From Thermothielavioides terrestris NRRL 8126 (lineage: Eukaryota; Ascomycota; Sordariomycetes; Sordariales; Chaetomiaceae), in assembly GCF_000226115.1 (NCBI RefSeq), contig NC_016459.1:806001-870000 (forward strand): 64,000 nucleotides of DNA, read 5' to 3'. Below, piece by piece: positions 44,377 through 56,193 of this stretch. Made by a program: the position numbers and the translations under genes. Every line of letters begins with the position of its first letter. The first letter of the stretch is position 1. The notes below the pieces were generated by a model that ran no database searches, was not told the origin of the DNA, and saw only the letters and a program-made list of their open reading frames with translations.

Positions 44377-46233
44377 TCAATGCTCCCCACATAAAACAAA
44401 GCGAAAAACAACGGCGCATATATACGAAGTGCGATCTTGACCCGTGCAAACCTGCACCTTCCGCACGGTCGCCCGGATGCCCTTCGACTCCCACTTGGCA
44501 TACGGCACGAGATAGGCGTGCGCCATCCGGACGTCTGTCTCGTCCCTCTCGAACATGTCGAACTCGTAGCGGCTGAAGACGGTCGCGATGGTGATGTAGA
44601 GCTCGGCGAAGGCCAGGCTGCAACCACCCTCGATTTAGCTTTAGCTGTCACGAGCTCGCGATGCATCACATCACATCAATCACGACGGGTCCGCCGATGG
44701 ATGGATGGGATGGATGTATTGGATAGGGGAGAAAGGAGCAAAAACAAACATACTTGATCCCCAAGCACTGCCGCGACCCCTTGCCAAAGGGCACGAAATA
44801 GCGCTCCAGCTCGGGCCGCCCGATCCACCGCTGCGGCCGGAACGCCTCCGGCTCCGGGAAGATGCGCTCGTTCATGAGGATGTCGTACGTGGTCATGCTG
44901 ACGGGCGTGTTGCGCGGAATGACCCAGTCGCCGTAGCGCAGCTCGGCGTCGGGCGCGCGGCGCGGGTCGCGTGTGACGATGCCGTGGGCCAGCCGCACCG
45001 CCTCGTGCACCACGCCGCGCAGCAGCGGCAGCTTCTCGAGCTGGCGCCAGTCGTCGTACGGCTGCTGTTGCTGCTGCTGCTGTAGCTGCTGCGTGGTGGT
45101 GGTGGTAGTGGTGCTGTTGGCAGCGGCAGCCGCGAGCTCGGCGCGCAGGCTCGCGGCGAGCGCCGGCTGGGTCGACAGGTAGTAGCTCGCCACGCTGAGC
45201 ACGCGCGAGGTGGTGATCAGGCCGGCGGCGACGATCAGCTGCGCCTCGTCGCCGAGCCGAGCGTTGGACTTCTCGTCCGGGGGCAGCTCGTCGTTGTTGA
45301 GTACCTCGTGGAAGATGGTCGGGTGCGCGGCGGCTTCGTGGCCTTTGTTGATGCCGTCGCGGATCTGGCGGACTCGCTCGGCGAGGTCCTGGCGCAGGGT
45401 TAGGCGAGTGAGCCTTTCTCCTTGCTAGTTGCTACGCATGTCGACGTGGAGCGAGGGGCGGATCTTGTCTTTCGCAGTCCAACAACGGGAATGATATCGG
45501 GCTGTGCCCACTTCACCAACCATTCGGGCAGCAGGTCGAGAATGGGGAACACGATGGGGAAGTGCAGGGCGAAGTGGCCCGTGACGTAGATCGCAACGAG
45601 AGCCTCGTGCAGCGTGTCGGCGAAGTCGGGGCTGTCGAGTTGGTCGTACGACTTGGCGAACGCGTACTCGGTGATGATGTCGGTCGTCAGCGCCATCCAA
45701 GCTCTGCTGAGGCGTACGACGCTGCCCTTCGCGGCGGCATAGCCGTCCAGCTTCTTGCACAGCTTGTCGACCTTGGCGCGGATCACGGGCTGGAAGTCGG
45801 CGATCTTGGCGACCGAGAAGAAGGGGCTGATGGCCTTGCGCCGCAGCCGGTGGAGGTCGTGGTCGACGGTGGAGAAGGTGTCACTCGCGTACCCGAAGCG
45901 GCCCGAGAAGTAAGCGTATTTGTTGCGGCGGCCCGAGCCGCGCGTGTAGAGCACATCGTAGTAATCGGGATCGTCGATGTGGAGCTCGGTTGGCGTGATG
46001 CGGAGGATGGGGCCGTACCGCTTGTGCAGCTTCTGGATCTGCCAAGTGAACTCGCCCTGGCGAACCACGTCGTAGTAGAACTCGTACCAGTTGCTCAGGG
46101 CGGCGAGCTTGGGGCCGGGAAACTTTGCGATGGGGCTCAAGTAGAGGCGATAGACAGCTATAGCAGCGAGGTAGACGACCAGCGCCGCCGCGCCAACGGA
46201 GAGGGTTGCGCCGCCAAACATCAAGAAGGCCAT
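44377..46233 (-). CDS. Cytochrome P450 monooxygenase
   Basis: On the minus strand, exons 46233-45469, 45388-44754 and 44617-44377 would encode 546 residues. Seen: an N-terminal membrane anchor (residues 8-30) followed by LSPIAKFPGPKLAA; the oxygen-binding helix AAGLITTS (about 310); ExxR as EAVR at 384-387; FRPQRWIG; and the heme loop FGKGSRQCLG with Cys463. The second intron (136 nt, GTATGT) is sound. The first lacks a GT where alignment wants it: frame and family require AAG|ACAAGA at 45468. A GTAGCA donor further in (47-nt intron) would add eleven odd residues. A Thr7-Gln-rich insert (348-364) sits between helices. It is an ER-anchored heme enzyme using NADPH-P450 reductase; substrate unknown. 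A Copia element lies 169 bp before the ATG. Confidence 0.85.
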
Positions 46234-46402
46234 GTTGAGGGTGGCGATCGGCCGACCGGGAACCCATCATCTGACTGCCACGCGGGGGTTTTCAGTACAC
46301 CTACCAGGGAGGGATGAGAGTGCAAGCTGCAAGCTCCTGCAGGCAGCGGATGCAGCACTGGGCATTAGCAAAGTTAAATCATTGGTTGGCCGGACTGCCT
46401 TC
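46234..46402. promoter_or_regulatory. Remaining promoter-proximal segment of the P450 gene
   Basis: Only 169 bases separate the P450 start codon from the Copia insertion. Whatever control sites lay further out are now beyond 52628. No TATA box is evident. Confidence 0.4.
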
Positions 46403-46618
46403 TGTCAGAACCTGGGCCTCAATACCGGGGGCTCGGCACCCACGGGCCATACTGCCATAATTAGGATCTACCAGAGCCACAGATCTAGATACCCAGAGTA
46501 GCCCTCTCCCACACACTTTGATCAATACAACGAACAACACTATCATTGATCACCATCTCTGTATATCAGGCACTTCGTAATAGCTTCATTGTCTCTATCC
46601 TACGTAGTAGCTCTGTCA
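46403..46618 (+). repeat. 5' LTR of the Copia element
   Basis: 216 bp. The outer half is nearly unmutated (AATACCGGGGGCTCGGCACC); RIP changes appear toward the inside. Confidence 0.9.
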
Positions 46619-46680
46619 ATTAAGAGTCTCATTTGCCTCGAGAACCTGTTAAATAACACTATATAGCTCTATATACAATG

Positions 46681-49600
46681 ATCAACAAAATCCTTTAGCA
46701 ATACCCCTAAAAACGACTACTAGAATAGCTACTATATCTTCGAAGGCTAATACGAAGGTTGACATTATCCTAGTGAGCCCTAATAACTAGGTGCCTTAGT
46801 ATCGCTAGTTTATTAATAAAGCTATATACTATAAACTTATAGACTACTTCGAGGATAAGAAGAAGCGCCTCTACCTTGTTCTAGAGAGTGTTGACGCCTA
46901 TAATATAGCCTAGGAGTATATTAATTAGAAGCTCTAAGCCTACCTCATTGAACTAAAGGACCTTGAGGAGGCCAAAGCTTATAATATAGCCTAAGAGGTA
47001 TACAATATACCTTGCTATGAACCTTGCAATGAAGCCTACGATCGTACTCCTAGCGTAGAAGCTAGTAATCAGGGTGATCAACCGCCTTATGACGAAGACC
47101 ACTAAGACCGTCGATTGGTCACTACGCCTAGCTACTATACTTACAATAACGACGATTACTTAGTCGACAAATAGCACTATAGCTATAGACCTCTGCCTAT
47201 ACTAGAGTCGTTTAACGTAGCTAACTATGAGATATATAAGGCCCTCGAGAAGGAACTTAAGAGCAATATTACTACGTTTATCGTAATAATTTATAAGGAG
47301 CGTAACAATTATAACTAGAAGTATAAGCTCTAGTACTATCGGCTCAATCAGATAGAGCACTTTATAACCACTACTATATTGGCGAACTACTGTACTATAT
47401 ACTTCTTAAAGGGCTGCTCCCTTTGAATATAGTACTACAACCTTAAGAAGATTGTAAAACCTACTATAGAGACTAAACTCGAGCTCTAAGAGCGCCTTCG
47501 AACCTACCTTAATACGCTTAAGCACCCTAGGAACACCTATATAAGAGCTACCAAGTTCGAGAGGTAGATCGTCAAGTAAGAAAACCTGATAGATGAATCG
47601 ACTTCCCAAGGGCTTACTGAAGCCAAGGATCTAGGCATCTAGTTCACTGAACTAATATAGGCCCTTATAAACCCTATCCTAATGTTCATCTTATACTACT
47701 AGATAAACTAGATGAATTAGATCAAGAGGCTTAGGTTCAAAGATGTCGTTATAGCGGTTTGTAAAGGCGTTAAACTGTTCTTTAAGAAGGCTCCTAGCTA
47801 TGTTAGCAAAGGCTCCTTTATAATATATAAAGCCTATAAGAAAGAGAATAATACTATTGACTACTAAGAAGAATAGGGTGACTATGCCTATTAGGGCTCC
47901 TATAAGGAGGGAGCTAAAGGCGGAAGATTATAGGCTAAGTGAAAGCTTAGTATAGCTCTTATACCTACTATTCCTATAGTATAGTCCTTAGATATGCCTA
48001 GGTACTACGCTTATAACCACTTCTATATTACCAAGCTATATTACTATTTGTATCCAAAGAACGTACTAGATAGCTAGGAAGGTAGACCTTACGTCAAGGT
48101 ATATATAGAAACGAATCTAAGGAACGATTTCTCTCTACGAGCTAAAGCGAACAAGCTCTATATAAAGAGGTCTAGAACTACGATCAACTACGACTCTAAG
48201 AGCGATAGAGGCAATAAATCATATTGACTAGCTATAATTTGGGCTATACTACCTTCGAAGGCACTATAGCTATCGAACTAGGCGGCATTATACCAATAGG
48301 TATAAAATATAGGCACTGAACACTAGGATTAAGATTATACTAATAAGTATAATACTAGCTAAGGCACTAAATACTATACCAATAGGTACAATGCTAATTA
48401 GGCTACTTAGGAGCTAAACGTTGCTCTTAAATACTAGAGCGTAGGGCGTAATACCATCGAGGCTACCTAGGAGCTAAGTGTAGCTCTAAACAGATTGAAC
48501 AACAATACTATACCTCTAAGTAGACTAAGCAACATTGCCCTATTTAGCTATCGAATAGCTTATAGGTATATATAGTAAGCTATAGGCAAATGCTTAGCGA
48601 GCTTCACTGTAATCTAAGCAATATATTAAGTAGGAGAATTATATTTCCTAATCAACTTAGTGATCCTAGATTCAGGGTCAACTATTTATATCGTTAACTA
48701 TCTTAGTAGGTTTAAACGCCCTCTAAGGCTAGTAGCGCCTAATAAGTATATCTAGGTAGGCAAGTACCCTATTTAGATCGAGGGTTACAACAAGATAGAT
48801 ATTAAACTATAGAACGACAAGGGTATTACGATCATTACATTATACAACGTTGTATACTGCCTAACGTTCGTCTATAACATTATATCGCTAGAAAAACTTA
48901 ATTAGCGAGGGATCTAGTAGGACAATAGCCTATAGAGTGCTCCGAACTACCCTCTTAGGCAATATAATCACTCTCTCCTTAGATATACCACTAAGCTTTA
49001 CTAACAATATATCCTTAAGTATATACTAGAGGACTATACGCCTATAGCCTTTACAATTAGAATATAGAAGCTTAAGCGCCTTATAAGGTATATAGAGAGT
49101 ATAGCAGATGCTATAACGTGGCACCTACGCCTTGGCTATATAGGCCTTAGAGCGCTAGAACACTTTGTCAACTACTCGAGAGGAGGCTAAATCAAAGGCA
49201 TCCCAACTATTAAGTATAACAGTTATAGCCTTAGCAAGGCAAAACGCTGCCTTAGCCAAATACTAAGGCTATTCGACTTTGGCCTAGGCAACAGGATCGC
49301 TTTAGATCTATACCCTTACAAGGAAGGCCGATAGCACTTTAAATACCTGCTCCTAGCGATAGACCGTTACTTAGACCTTGTATAGGATTACTACCTATAT
49401 AACTATAAGGCGGCTAGTATCTTAGTAGCTATCAAATACCTTGTATAGTTCCTTAGAACGTAGTATAAACTATAGATCAAGGTTCTAGAGTATAACAACA
49501 AGTTCATCTAGGTAAGCATTATCACCAACTAGGTATACAAGCAAGGTATTAAGATAGAGCCCTTTACGCCTAACACCTCTACTTAGAATAGTAGCGCTAA

Positions 49601-52200
49601 GTGCTTAGGGGGTATAATCAAGGAGAAGGCTAGAGCAATAGCCAACGGCGTAGGGTTACTATAGCAACTATAGCTAGAGATCACTAGAGTAGCAATGTAT
49701 CTATATAATAGAACACCTTGGTTGACTACTGAATAGAGAACACTACTAGAGCGTTTTTATAGCTTCTTAGCTACTAGAGACGGCCTCAATATATCAGAGT
49801 ATAAGCTGTACTAAGGTCACCTAAAGGCCTATAGTTGCAAGGCGTTTACAATAATAGATATTACAAAGAAGAAGTAGAAGCGTCTAGAGCGCCTTCGACT
49901 AAGAGTATAGATCGGGTATCTTATTGGATACAACTCCTTGAACATCTATCGTATCTAGAACCTATCTACCAACTAGATGGTTCGTACCTACGATATTATC
50001 TTTGACAAGAGGCAAGTGTTCTCTAGCAACTAGCACGAAATTGCTTAGAGCCTTGCCCAAGTGGACCTTAAAGAGCTAAAGCACTGGCTTCAAGCTAGGT
50101 ATATAGATAATACTAATTATAAGGGTAACAACAAACTATTGCCTACAGTAGAAGAAGAAGAAGAAGAGGAGCCTGCTATAACGATAGGCACGCTATTAGA
50201 GACCGAATAAGCAAAGGTGATCACTACTACTAAGGAAGCCCTAGATACTATTGTAGTTAAGGGCGATACCTTTAGAACCTTCCCTAAGTTCCTATACCTA
50301 ATACCACCGCCAATACTATTGGCTATACTTATAGTAGTAGCCTTCGTTAGCTTATTATTACTACTATATTCCTTTAAATAGAGGGAGAGCGCCCCTAGTG
50401 CGCCTAGAATAGAGGCTAAACACTAGTTTAAACTATGGTAGGCGGCCTTCTATATAAGAACTCTAGGCCTAAAGGCAGAAGCTAGGCGCCTAATTAGGAA
50501 GATAACCTACCTAGCTAAACAGAAGGAAGAAGAAAGAAAGCTTATACGTAAAAAGGTCGCCTAGCTAAAGCAAGTAAATAAACTAGGCACTATCTACTAG
50601 TTATAGCTACTACTAGAGCCGAAATAGTATATAGATCTCAAGGACCACCTACTAGGAGAGCTTTTCCTAGAGGCTAAACGCGATCACCTATATAGCTATA
50701 AGATCAAACAATCCTAGAAGGAGGTTAGCCATTACGACGATCAAGTTAAAGGCAACTAGATCCTCAACAATATATAGGTATATATCTATAAGCTTAATAA
50801 AACAAAGCACTTTGTTAAATATAAGGCGAGACTTATTGTCTATAGCGATCAATAATAGAAGACCTTGGCGGAAGAGAACTATATAGCAACGCTAGCTATA
50901 CAATCGTTTAGAATAGTCTTTGCAACTATAGTGCAGTTCAACCTTGAACTAAAGCAGTTTAATATAGTTAATACGTTTATAAATATAGAGATCAACAAGG
51001 ATATCTTTATATAAATGCCCTAGGGCTACTATAAGCCTAAAACAGTGTTAAAGCTAAAGAGGGCTCTATATAGCCTACGATAGTCGCCCCTTCTCTAACA
51101 AAGGGCATTGACCACTATACTAGAGAGCCTAGGTTTCTAGGCAATACCTTAGGAACCTTGCATTATAACAAACAAAGGTATTATCATCTTCTTCTACGTC
51201 GATAACATCGTCCTTATATATTGTAAAAGAGACTATAAACGTATAGAAGAACTAATCAATGGCCTAAGGGCCTATTACAAACTTATAGGCAGCGATGACC
51301 TATACTAGTTCCTTGGAATAGAGGTCTACTACAATCGAATAAAGCGTCTAGTATAGCTTAGCTAAACAGTGTATATCGAGAAGATCTATTAGCTTATATA
51401 AGACTAGAAAAAAGAGAAAACACCTATAGATATAAAGGAACTGCTCCTATACTTAGAGATTACAACTAATAGTTCAGTAGGCCTATATCAAAGGAAGATT
51501 AGCTTTATCTTATATATAGCTATCAATATATAGCCAGATGTCGCCTTTACAACGTTATAGCTTATATAGTTCAATCAGAATCCTAGACTAGAACACTATA
51601 GGGTAGCCAACAGAGTGCTATATTACTTCTATAAGACGAGGTTCCTAGCGCTCTAACTAGGCAATGGCGATATCCTAATTATAGCTAGCAATACCAGCTT
51701 TACCAATAACAGCCTCAACTATAAGAGCTTGCAAGGTTATACTATTATACTATTTAGTAGGGTTATTGTATAGTACGCTAATAAACAAGACACTGTTACT
51801 ATATCAACTATAGAGGTAGAACTCCTCGCCCTAGCGTAGATGGCCAAGGAAGGTATATTCCTATAGCGCCTATTGAAAGAGCTATCGATCGAACTAAACG
51901 CCTACTACCTTTCTATTCAGTGTAATAACCGCTAGACGATTAGGCTAATCACGGCCAAAGTGGCCACTCTATAGACCAAGTTGCAATATATCGACATCTA
52001 TAACCACTAGCTACGTTAGGAAGCGTAGAACAGCAGGATCAAAGTGGAATATATGCCCTCTAAGAAAATGCTAGTAGATAGCCTAACGAAGGCGCTAAGC
52101 CTAGAGCTTTATAAGCAGTTCATTGCTATATACAACCTAATCGATATCAAGCACCTAATCGAACTATATACTAACTAGGTATATAAGAAGGAACAATTGG
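46681..52200 (+). pseudogene. Decayed gag-pol of the Copia element
   Basis: Limits approximate. Gag-like sequence runs to about 48.3 kb. The pre-integrase motif TWHLRLGYIGLRALEHF stands near 49.12 kb, and the integrase core continues to 49.9 kb. The reverse transcriptase (about 50.7-51.4 kb) includes FYVDNIVLIY, where YVDD is expected. RNase H follows, with ANKQDTVTISTIEVELLAL near 51.78 kb and the C-terminal LVDSLTKAL near 52.07 kb. Interruptions are TAG/TAA. Integrase before reverse transcriptase is diagnostic of Ty1/Copia. Nothing here can be translated whole. Confidence 0.83.
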
Positions 52201-52412
52201 CAAATAGGCTAGTAGCTATAACCGAGAAGAAGGTTCGGTTTACCACCTAAGTATATAGAATTAAGATAGGTAGGCACTTAGAAGGATCTAGGCAATAGGA
52301 AGACCTCAATACTATAGAACAACTGAATTAGGAAGATTAAGAGGATAGCGATAGCATCAAGATTGCTAAATACAGTAAATAGGCCAGAGCTATAGCTCGA
52401 CCTAGGGGGGTA

Positions 52413-52628
52413 TATCAGAACCTAGGCCTCAATACCGGGGGCTTGGCACCCACAGGCTATACTGCTGTAATTAGGATCCACCAGAGCCACAGATCTGGAT
52501 GCCCAGAGTAGCCCTCTCCTATACACTTTGATCAATACAACGAACAACACTATCATTGATCACCATCTCTGTGTATCAGGCACTTCGTGATAGCTTCATT
52601 GTCTCCATCCTATACAGTAGCTCTGTCA
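52413..52628 (+). repeat. 3' LTR of the Copia element
   Basis: 216 bp. Inner bases are mutated, outer bases intact (GTGTATCAGGCACTTCGTGA). Followed directly by the CCTTC duplication. Confidence 0.9.
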
Positions 52629-52633
52629 CCTTC

Positions 52634-53019
52634 CGCCCCCTCAGACTCTGGTGTGGGAGGAGAACCGCAAATGGCCCCCACGGCTCGCCTACGCACTTTC
52701 GGAGCACTATGTGTACGGACTATCTATTCCGTAAACCACTGCGCGGATGCTAGCGATTGAAGCTATCGCGATCTGAGCACCCAAAAGCAATCGTTCGATT
52801 GCGTGCGGTGTTGACCCTTGCATAGCAGCCCAGGAGTGGAGGCACGGCCCAGGAGACACAAATAGCGCTGCAAGAGTGATTCCGGCCCCAAGCAGTAGGT
52901 GTGTTTATCAAACGAATGCCCATGTGCTCTGAACACATACATATGTACATGGACAGAACCGAAACCCCCGTGAATATCGATCACATCAGCGCGCCGAGAA
53001 TCGTGCCTCCAAGAGCTTT
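52634..53019. other. Intergenic region, no supported gene
   Basis: This was presumably the upstream DNA of the P450 gene before the Copia insertion, and it contains the 3' flank of the small gene ending at 53020. GC content is back to normal immediately after the LTR. Confidence 0.5.
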
Positions 53020-53430
53020 CTACTCATTGTCCTCCTCCTCCAGTTTCTTCTCGTCCTGGCGAGGCTTGGGAGGGAACTTCAGCTTGCCTGCAGCATCCGG
53101 ACCCCAGCCGCCGAGGCCGTGAGCAGCCTCATATCCGCCAATTCCGCTGGCCTGGCCGATCGCGACACCGCCGGCAGCCCGATTTCCAGCAACACCAGGC
53201 CGATCCTTAGCCCAATCCGTCAGCTGAGCCTTGGACATTCCGGTGTACTTTTTCAGGTCCTCCTCTGAAATCTGGACATTGCGGTGGGTCTTGGCATCGA
53301 CAAAGCGCTGGTAGAGCGACTTGAGCCCCTTCTTCTTGGGCTTTGTGTCGGGCTGGCTTCCCGGAACGGAGGATGAGCTGACCGCTGGTGGCTTAGGATC
53401 GTGGTTGTCTGGGCGAACGCCGTCGGCCAT
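53020..53430 (-). CDS. Small conserved-looking hypothetical protein (136 aa)
   Basis: A single minus-strand exon with coding-type composition: Met-Ala start; a Pro/Ser-rich N-terminus (residues 12-30); a Lys-rich patch (KPKKKGLKSLYQRF, 30-43); a predicted helical middle (ISEEDLKKYTGMSKAQLTDWAKDRPGVAGN, 54-83); a Gly-rich segment (AAGGVAIGQASGIGGYEAAHGLGGWGP); and a charged tail (RQDEKKLEEEDNE). No signal peptide or membrane segment. I recall no named domain. The KKYTGMSKAQLTDW part looks like a short DNA/protein-binding helix pair, but this is a guess. The upstream 5' region (to 53596) is GC-normal and could hold the promoter. No lesion seen. Confidence 0.7.
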   Translation of the reverse strand: MADGVRPDNHDPKPPAVSSSSVPGSQPDTKPKKKGLKSLYQRFVDAKTHRNVQISEEDLKKYTGMSKAQLTDWAKDRPGVAGNRAAGGVAIGQASGIGGYEAAHGLGGWGPDAAGKLKFPPKPRQDEKKLEEEDNE

Positions 53431-55416
53431 TTTGTCGTGATGTCGGCGTGAAGATGCGTGGCTCGAAGCTTGAAGCAGAAGTTGAATGTCTTGGGCTTGA
53501 CCGTGGCATGGAGAGTTGGGTAGAGAAAGATGGGCGACGGTCGCTCAACGCATGAGTCTTGAACCATAAATGCACCAGGACTCTGCCATCAGTCAATGGG
53601 ACTTTGACCGGAGCAAACAGTCAAGGTGTGGCGCAGCCAAAAGCGTCAGCTAATTCACCGAGAGCCTTGTTGTGGGCGCATTCCGCCGGGCCGAAAGCCA
53701 TGTTTGTTTCGGGCAGTTGAGAGACGGTTCGACGTCAGATTGGCGTGTTGGTCCGTTGCAGGGACATCAGATTGCTGCCTAACCTACCTGCACTCATACA
53801 CCATTGACGCATTGTGTGACGCCCGACAACGCGGGCCACACCCTGCAAACAGCTGGGTGGTTAGGCTGCTTCGCTGCAACTCTTCGTGGCTGGAGGCCCG
53901 GGGGCTGTGGGGAGCAAACAGCAAATATCAGAAACACGCCGAGTGCTCCGTGCAATGGTTGCTGGGGAATGAAGAGTTGCTACGACGGCCAATGAATGGA
54001 GGTGAGGAATTCAAGAGCGAATCCAGAGATTGACCACCAACTGAACGCTACAAGAGCCCGGGAAAAATCTTTTGTCAACCTGTCTCAAGGATGAGAGGCA
54101 CGTCACACGAAGGATTCAACGTCGTACTCCCGGAATCACCAACACGCAATGATTCAGAGCATCATCCTTGCCCGCGGAGATCCTCCTGGTTTGCATGGTG
54201 GTGATCTCCAGGGTTAACCGATACAGGCCTGGAGGCGCCAATCCAGACTGGGCCACACATCTGGCAGTCTGGGATTGACTCGGGTGCTTCCATATCCGCA
54301 ACTGAAGACACGGAACAGGTTCGGCAATTCGAGCTAACAAGGCGCTTCGACCTATTCTACATCCGAGGAGTGGGACTAAAAGCGTAAACAGGGGTTTCTC
54401 TTCTTCAATCTTCACGAACTGTTGATAGGGAGCGAAAGGCTAGTGGGCCACAGAACGGACTCGGCACGCGTCTTGACCTGGTGCCATGCAAATGCAAGTT
54501 TGCCATCCGGTAGGGTGGCAGTTCAGAAGGCAGGCGTGTCTCAAAGTGCCAGTCACCTGGGGGAGGCGCCGTCAAGGTGCCGTTGTCCCCTGGCTCAAAC
54601 CCCTTACTCAAGCGGCACAACAATGAGGAGGGGTAGGATTGTCAGGACCTGTGAACAGTTGCTGTTCTTGGGACGCGGCCAATGGTGGTACGATGAACCA
54701 ATATGTATGTACGTAATACGACTGCAATGGAAGTCAGGTACCTGTTGGCTTTATTCTAACCTGTTGGCTCGGTTCTAGGTGAGATGGAACCACCGGCATG
54801 CATGCAACTCCCAACTGACCCGGACAAGCGCCCTATCCGGCTTCAGCCTTGCCTGCTGTTGGCATATCCAGGACTGTGCCTCACAGGGCGTTGAAAGATG
54901 GCGCAGCCACCACTGCTGCATGCACATACAGTGTAGGATGCATTGTTTACCAAACAGGTTGAAGTGGGCAAGAAGCGGGGAGGTGGTGCAGGAGAAGAGA
55001 GTGTGTGTTGCAAAGCAAGTGACTAATTGCAACAGCGGCAGTATTTCACTGTACATCGGCCCCGATGTGAAGCAATTCTCGCTCGTATTTGAGTGGCATT
55101 CACCGGATTGTTGACAACTTTGTCTGCCTTCACAATCTACATTGTAGCAATCCGAACTGAAACTAACGCTTTGCTTTGCTATGTTCAAAGCAAGGCTAGG
55201 TGAGTCCCCTCATATGATTTGTCCCTCACCGGGTCCTTACAGGGTATCTATATCCACTACTGCGGCAGTGAATTTAGACGTGTGGCCGCCTTCGTTGGTT
55301 TCTTGTTACTCCACCCATTGAACCAAATTGGCCCCCAACACCAAGGTCTCCATTTATTGTGCTGACCTCTTCGTAATGCCACTACGCTCTATCTGGATCA
55401 TTGCAGCATCAGCTTA
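53431..55416. other. Intergenic region, no supported gene
   Basis: Nearly 2 kb of normal-GC DNA with several short frames on both strands, none with a motif, intron signals or persuasive composition. The MITE-like repeat at 55417-55604 follows. A lineage-specific small gene or non-coding RNA could hide here. Confidence 0.5.
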
Positions 55417-55604
55417 GTACGGTTGCGAGCAAAGGTTAGGGCACCTTGTCAGGTATCAACCAGGATCAGTGTATATACAGGAGAGTTTCCTCGAAGAACG
55501 CGTTGCAAAATCGTGTTTTCGCTCCACAGAGCACACTCATCCGCTGTAATGTCCCCGGCTAGTACCCAGCAGGGGGCATTAGTTTACCCATCACGCCACA
55601 GTAC
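55417..55604. repeat. MITE-like dispersed repeat, copy 2
   Basis: 188 bp matching 11378-11573 along its length. The right end GCCACAGTAC matches the copy-1 terminus; the left end GTACGGTTGCGAGC has lost a few bases of the inverted repeat. No coding capacity. Confidence 0.7.
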
Positions 55605-56047
55605 ATCTAGGAGATCTTGGTACGGATGGTAAGAATTCCCCCAAGACACCAACGGAACTCCCTAAGCTGTTGGCAGCTCAGAAGAGTACCAAGTGGATAT
55701 GGAAGTTATACAACATTGATTCGAGCGCCGCCCCATCCCCCCCCCCCTTCTCCCGTTATCGCGTCCTTGCAGACAAGACCAAAAACACCCCTTGTCAAAG
55801 CCAGAAACTTGTTGGATTATCCCTTATGCGTGTCAGATTTCCTTCCAAGAAACGGAGTGCACCGACAGTCCATGATATTATTGACCTGCCTCATTGGTAA
55901 CTGCAACCCTGTGCCGTTTTGAACTTCGGTCCGAACACCACCAACATGTCATCAATTTCTTAGTTGAGACAACAGCAACACACTGGGGAGGGGCTCAAGA
56001 GAGTTCAGAGACCTTGGAAATTGGTCTTCTCCTCGGGTCCAGACAAG
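55605..56047. other. Upstream region of the Cys-rich peptide gene
   Basis: No gene is supported. A C-rich patch (55738-55747) occurs. The distal promoter of the gene at 56194 should lie here. Confidence 0.45.
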
Positions 56048-56053
56048 TATAAA
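56048..56053 (+). promoter_or_regulatory. TATA box of the Cys-rich secreted peptide gene
   Basis: TATAAA stands 146 bases upstream of the ATG at 56194, followed by a CA/AAC-rich leader typical of highly expressed fungal genes. Confidence 0.55.
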
Positions 56054-56193
56054 GGGCTCCATTACAGCCGTAAAGAGGGAAGAAGGACGACAAGCCGAAC
56101 AACGTTCCAACTGCTCCCTAACAGTTGACTGGTTTAACTCTGCAATCAAGACCTCCTTCCAAGACATACAAAGCAAGAAACCAAACGTCCAAT

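Larger units (their letters stand above)
46403..52628 (+). mobile_element. Ty1/Copia LTR retrotransposon, RIP-mutated
   Basis: Two 216-bp LTRs (46403-46618 and 52413-52628) start TGTCAGAACC (TATCAGAACC in the mutated copy) and end CTCTGTCA. A perfect 5-bp target duplication CCTTC flanks it (46398-46402 and 52629-52633). A purine tract (GGGGGGTA) precedes the 3' LTR. The internal part gives gag, integrase, reverse transcriptase and RNase H in that order, which defines Copia. Total 6,226 bp. It landed in the promoter of the divergently placed P450 gene. Confidence 0.93.

Noticed and set aside
7225..46233. Biosynthetic gene cluster made of the epoxidase, P450 and oxidoreductase
   Set aside because: The genes are far apart, separated by 29 kb of transposons and unrelated genes, and no cyclase, synthase or regulator is present.
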